From assembly GCF_030733545.1 (NCBI RefSeq), contig NZ_JASHIU010000018.1, forward strand, positions 1 to 41,088: 41,088 nt of DNA, in the 5' to 3' direction. Source of the stretch: Oceanicaulis sp. MMSF_3324 (GTDB taxonomy: Bacteria > Pseudomonadota > Alphaproteobacteria > Caulobacterales > Maricaulaceae). The notes beneath the pieces were generated by a model. The model saw nothing but the letters and a program-made list of their open reading frames with translations. It was not told the DNA's origin and searched no databases. The translations under genes were made by a program, and so were the position numbers. This document shows, in pieces, positions 40,533 to 41,088 of the stretch (its first letter is position 1; each line of letters starts with the position of its first letter).

Positions 40533-41066
40533 ATGCGTACACTTCTGACCGCCGCCGCCCTTGGCACCGCGCTCGCCGCGCCGGCCTTTGCGATCAACAC
40601 CGACGCTGCATCCACGCCCAAAGTGACCAAGGACCACCACGCCAGCCAACCGTCCATCGTCAGCATTGCGACGGGCGATGAGAACTTCTCCACCCTGGTC
40701 ACGGCGCTGCAAACCGCCGAACTGGTCGACGCGCTGTCCGCCGAAGGCCCGTTCACCGTGTTCGCACCGACCAATGACGCCTTCGCCGCAGTCGGTGATG
40801 AAACGCTGAACGCCCTGCTGCAACCGGAAAACCGGGACCAGCTGACGTCCATCCTGACCTATCACGTGGTCCAGGGTGAATATTTCGCTGAAGACGTTGC
40901 CCCGGGCTCCTACGACCTGACCACCCTGCAGGGCGACACCGTGAATGTCGTGGTCGGCGACGACGGCTCCGTCATGGTCGACGGCGCATCCGTGATCGCC
41001 GCCGACGTGGACGCCTCCAACGGCGTCGTTCACGTCATCGACAGCGTGATCATGCCGGGCATGTAA
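40533..41066 (+). CDS. Secreted fasciclin (FAS1) domain protein
   Basis: A 177-residue exported protein with one FAS1 domain, a fold tied to adhesion and matrix interactions. Residues 1-20 are a signal peptide ending APAFA. The FAS1 domain covers about residues 45-177, with FSTLVTALQTAELVDALS, the H1 box GPFTVFAPTNDAFAAV, LTYHVVQGEY and the H2-like NGVVHVIDSVIMP. The ATG at 40533 gives the signal peptide directly and has GGGAG nine bases upstream; a longer frame from 40392 would put 47 unrelated residues before it and is rejected. Its role is unknown beyond surface or periplasmic location. Confidence 0.92.
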   Translation: MRTLLTAAALGTALAAPAFAINTDAASTPKVTKDHHASQPSIVSIATGDENFSTLVTALQTAELVDALSAEGPFTVFAPTNDAFAAVGDETLNALLQPENRDQLTSILTYHVVQGEYFAEDVAPGSYDLTTLQGDTVNVVVGDDGSVMVDGASVIAADVDASNGVVHVIDSVIMPGM

Positions 41067-41088
41067 GACCGGACGCCGGGCGCTCTCA

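Overview
The window is high-GC DNA from an alphaproteobacterium, most likely a stalked or dimorphic marine relative of Caulobacter (Maricaulales/Hyphomonadaceae type). The evidence is the FtsZ tail ending in [10 protein letters not shown] with a very long linker, the alphaproteobacterial gene order rnpB-mraZ-dcw-lpxC-bamD-recN-ligA, and a TTAA-N7-TTAA CtrA-type box with three GANTC sites in front of ftsZ. This placement is inferred from gene content only. No mobile element, tRNA or CRISPR array was seen.

Left part (1-8970). An outer-membrane TonB-dependent siderophore receptor (-) lies behind a near-consensus Fur box. It is divergent from a rightward run: an old-yellow-enzyme reductase, a small ribbon-helix-helix protein, a ClC chloride transporter, a UvrD/PcrA-type helicase and a secreted alpha/beta hydrolase. 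Two back-to-back hairpins separate this run from the convergent ligA.

Central part (8971-31983, all -). This is the division and cell-wall (dcw) cluster. In transcription order: mraZ, rsmH, ftsL, ftsI, murE, murF, mraY, ftsW, murG, murC, murB, ddl, ftsQ, ftsA, then ftsZ with its own promoter region and a strong terminator, then lpxC, bamD, recN, ligA. Most joints are ATGA/GTGA overlaps or gaps of a few bases. Together these genes make lipid II (MurB, C, E, F, Ddl, MraY, MurG), polymerise and cross-link it at the septum (FtsW, FtsI, FtsL, FtsQ), and build the Z ring (FtsZ, FtsA). They are followed by lipid A synthesis, outer-membrane protein assembly and DNA repair. The usual murD between mraY and ftsW is absent; only 52 non-coding bases remain there.

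Regulatory hub (31984-32681). Periodic ATGGGN repeats (MraZ operator), a GAAC-N7-GAAC LexA-type box, the rnpB terminator and the RNase P RNA gene itself (-) lie between mraZ and a DUF2141 gene.

Right part (32682-41088). On the minus strand: a DUF2141 protein, an AmpD-like amidase, an EamA transporter, a small membrane protein and a DjlA/TerB-type DnaJ protein. On the plus strand: a 1202-residue 5-oxoprolinase/hydantoinase, a BLUF-like protein whose photochemical glutamine is replaced by histidine, and a secreted fasciclin-domain protein. I see mainly conserved housekeeping genes and no clear novel multi-gene system. The best leads are the missing murD, the altered BLUF protein and the regulatory sites around mraZ and ftsZ.
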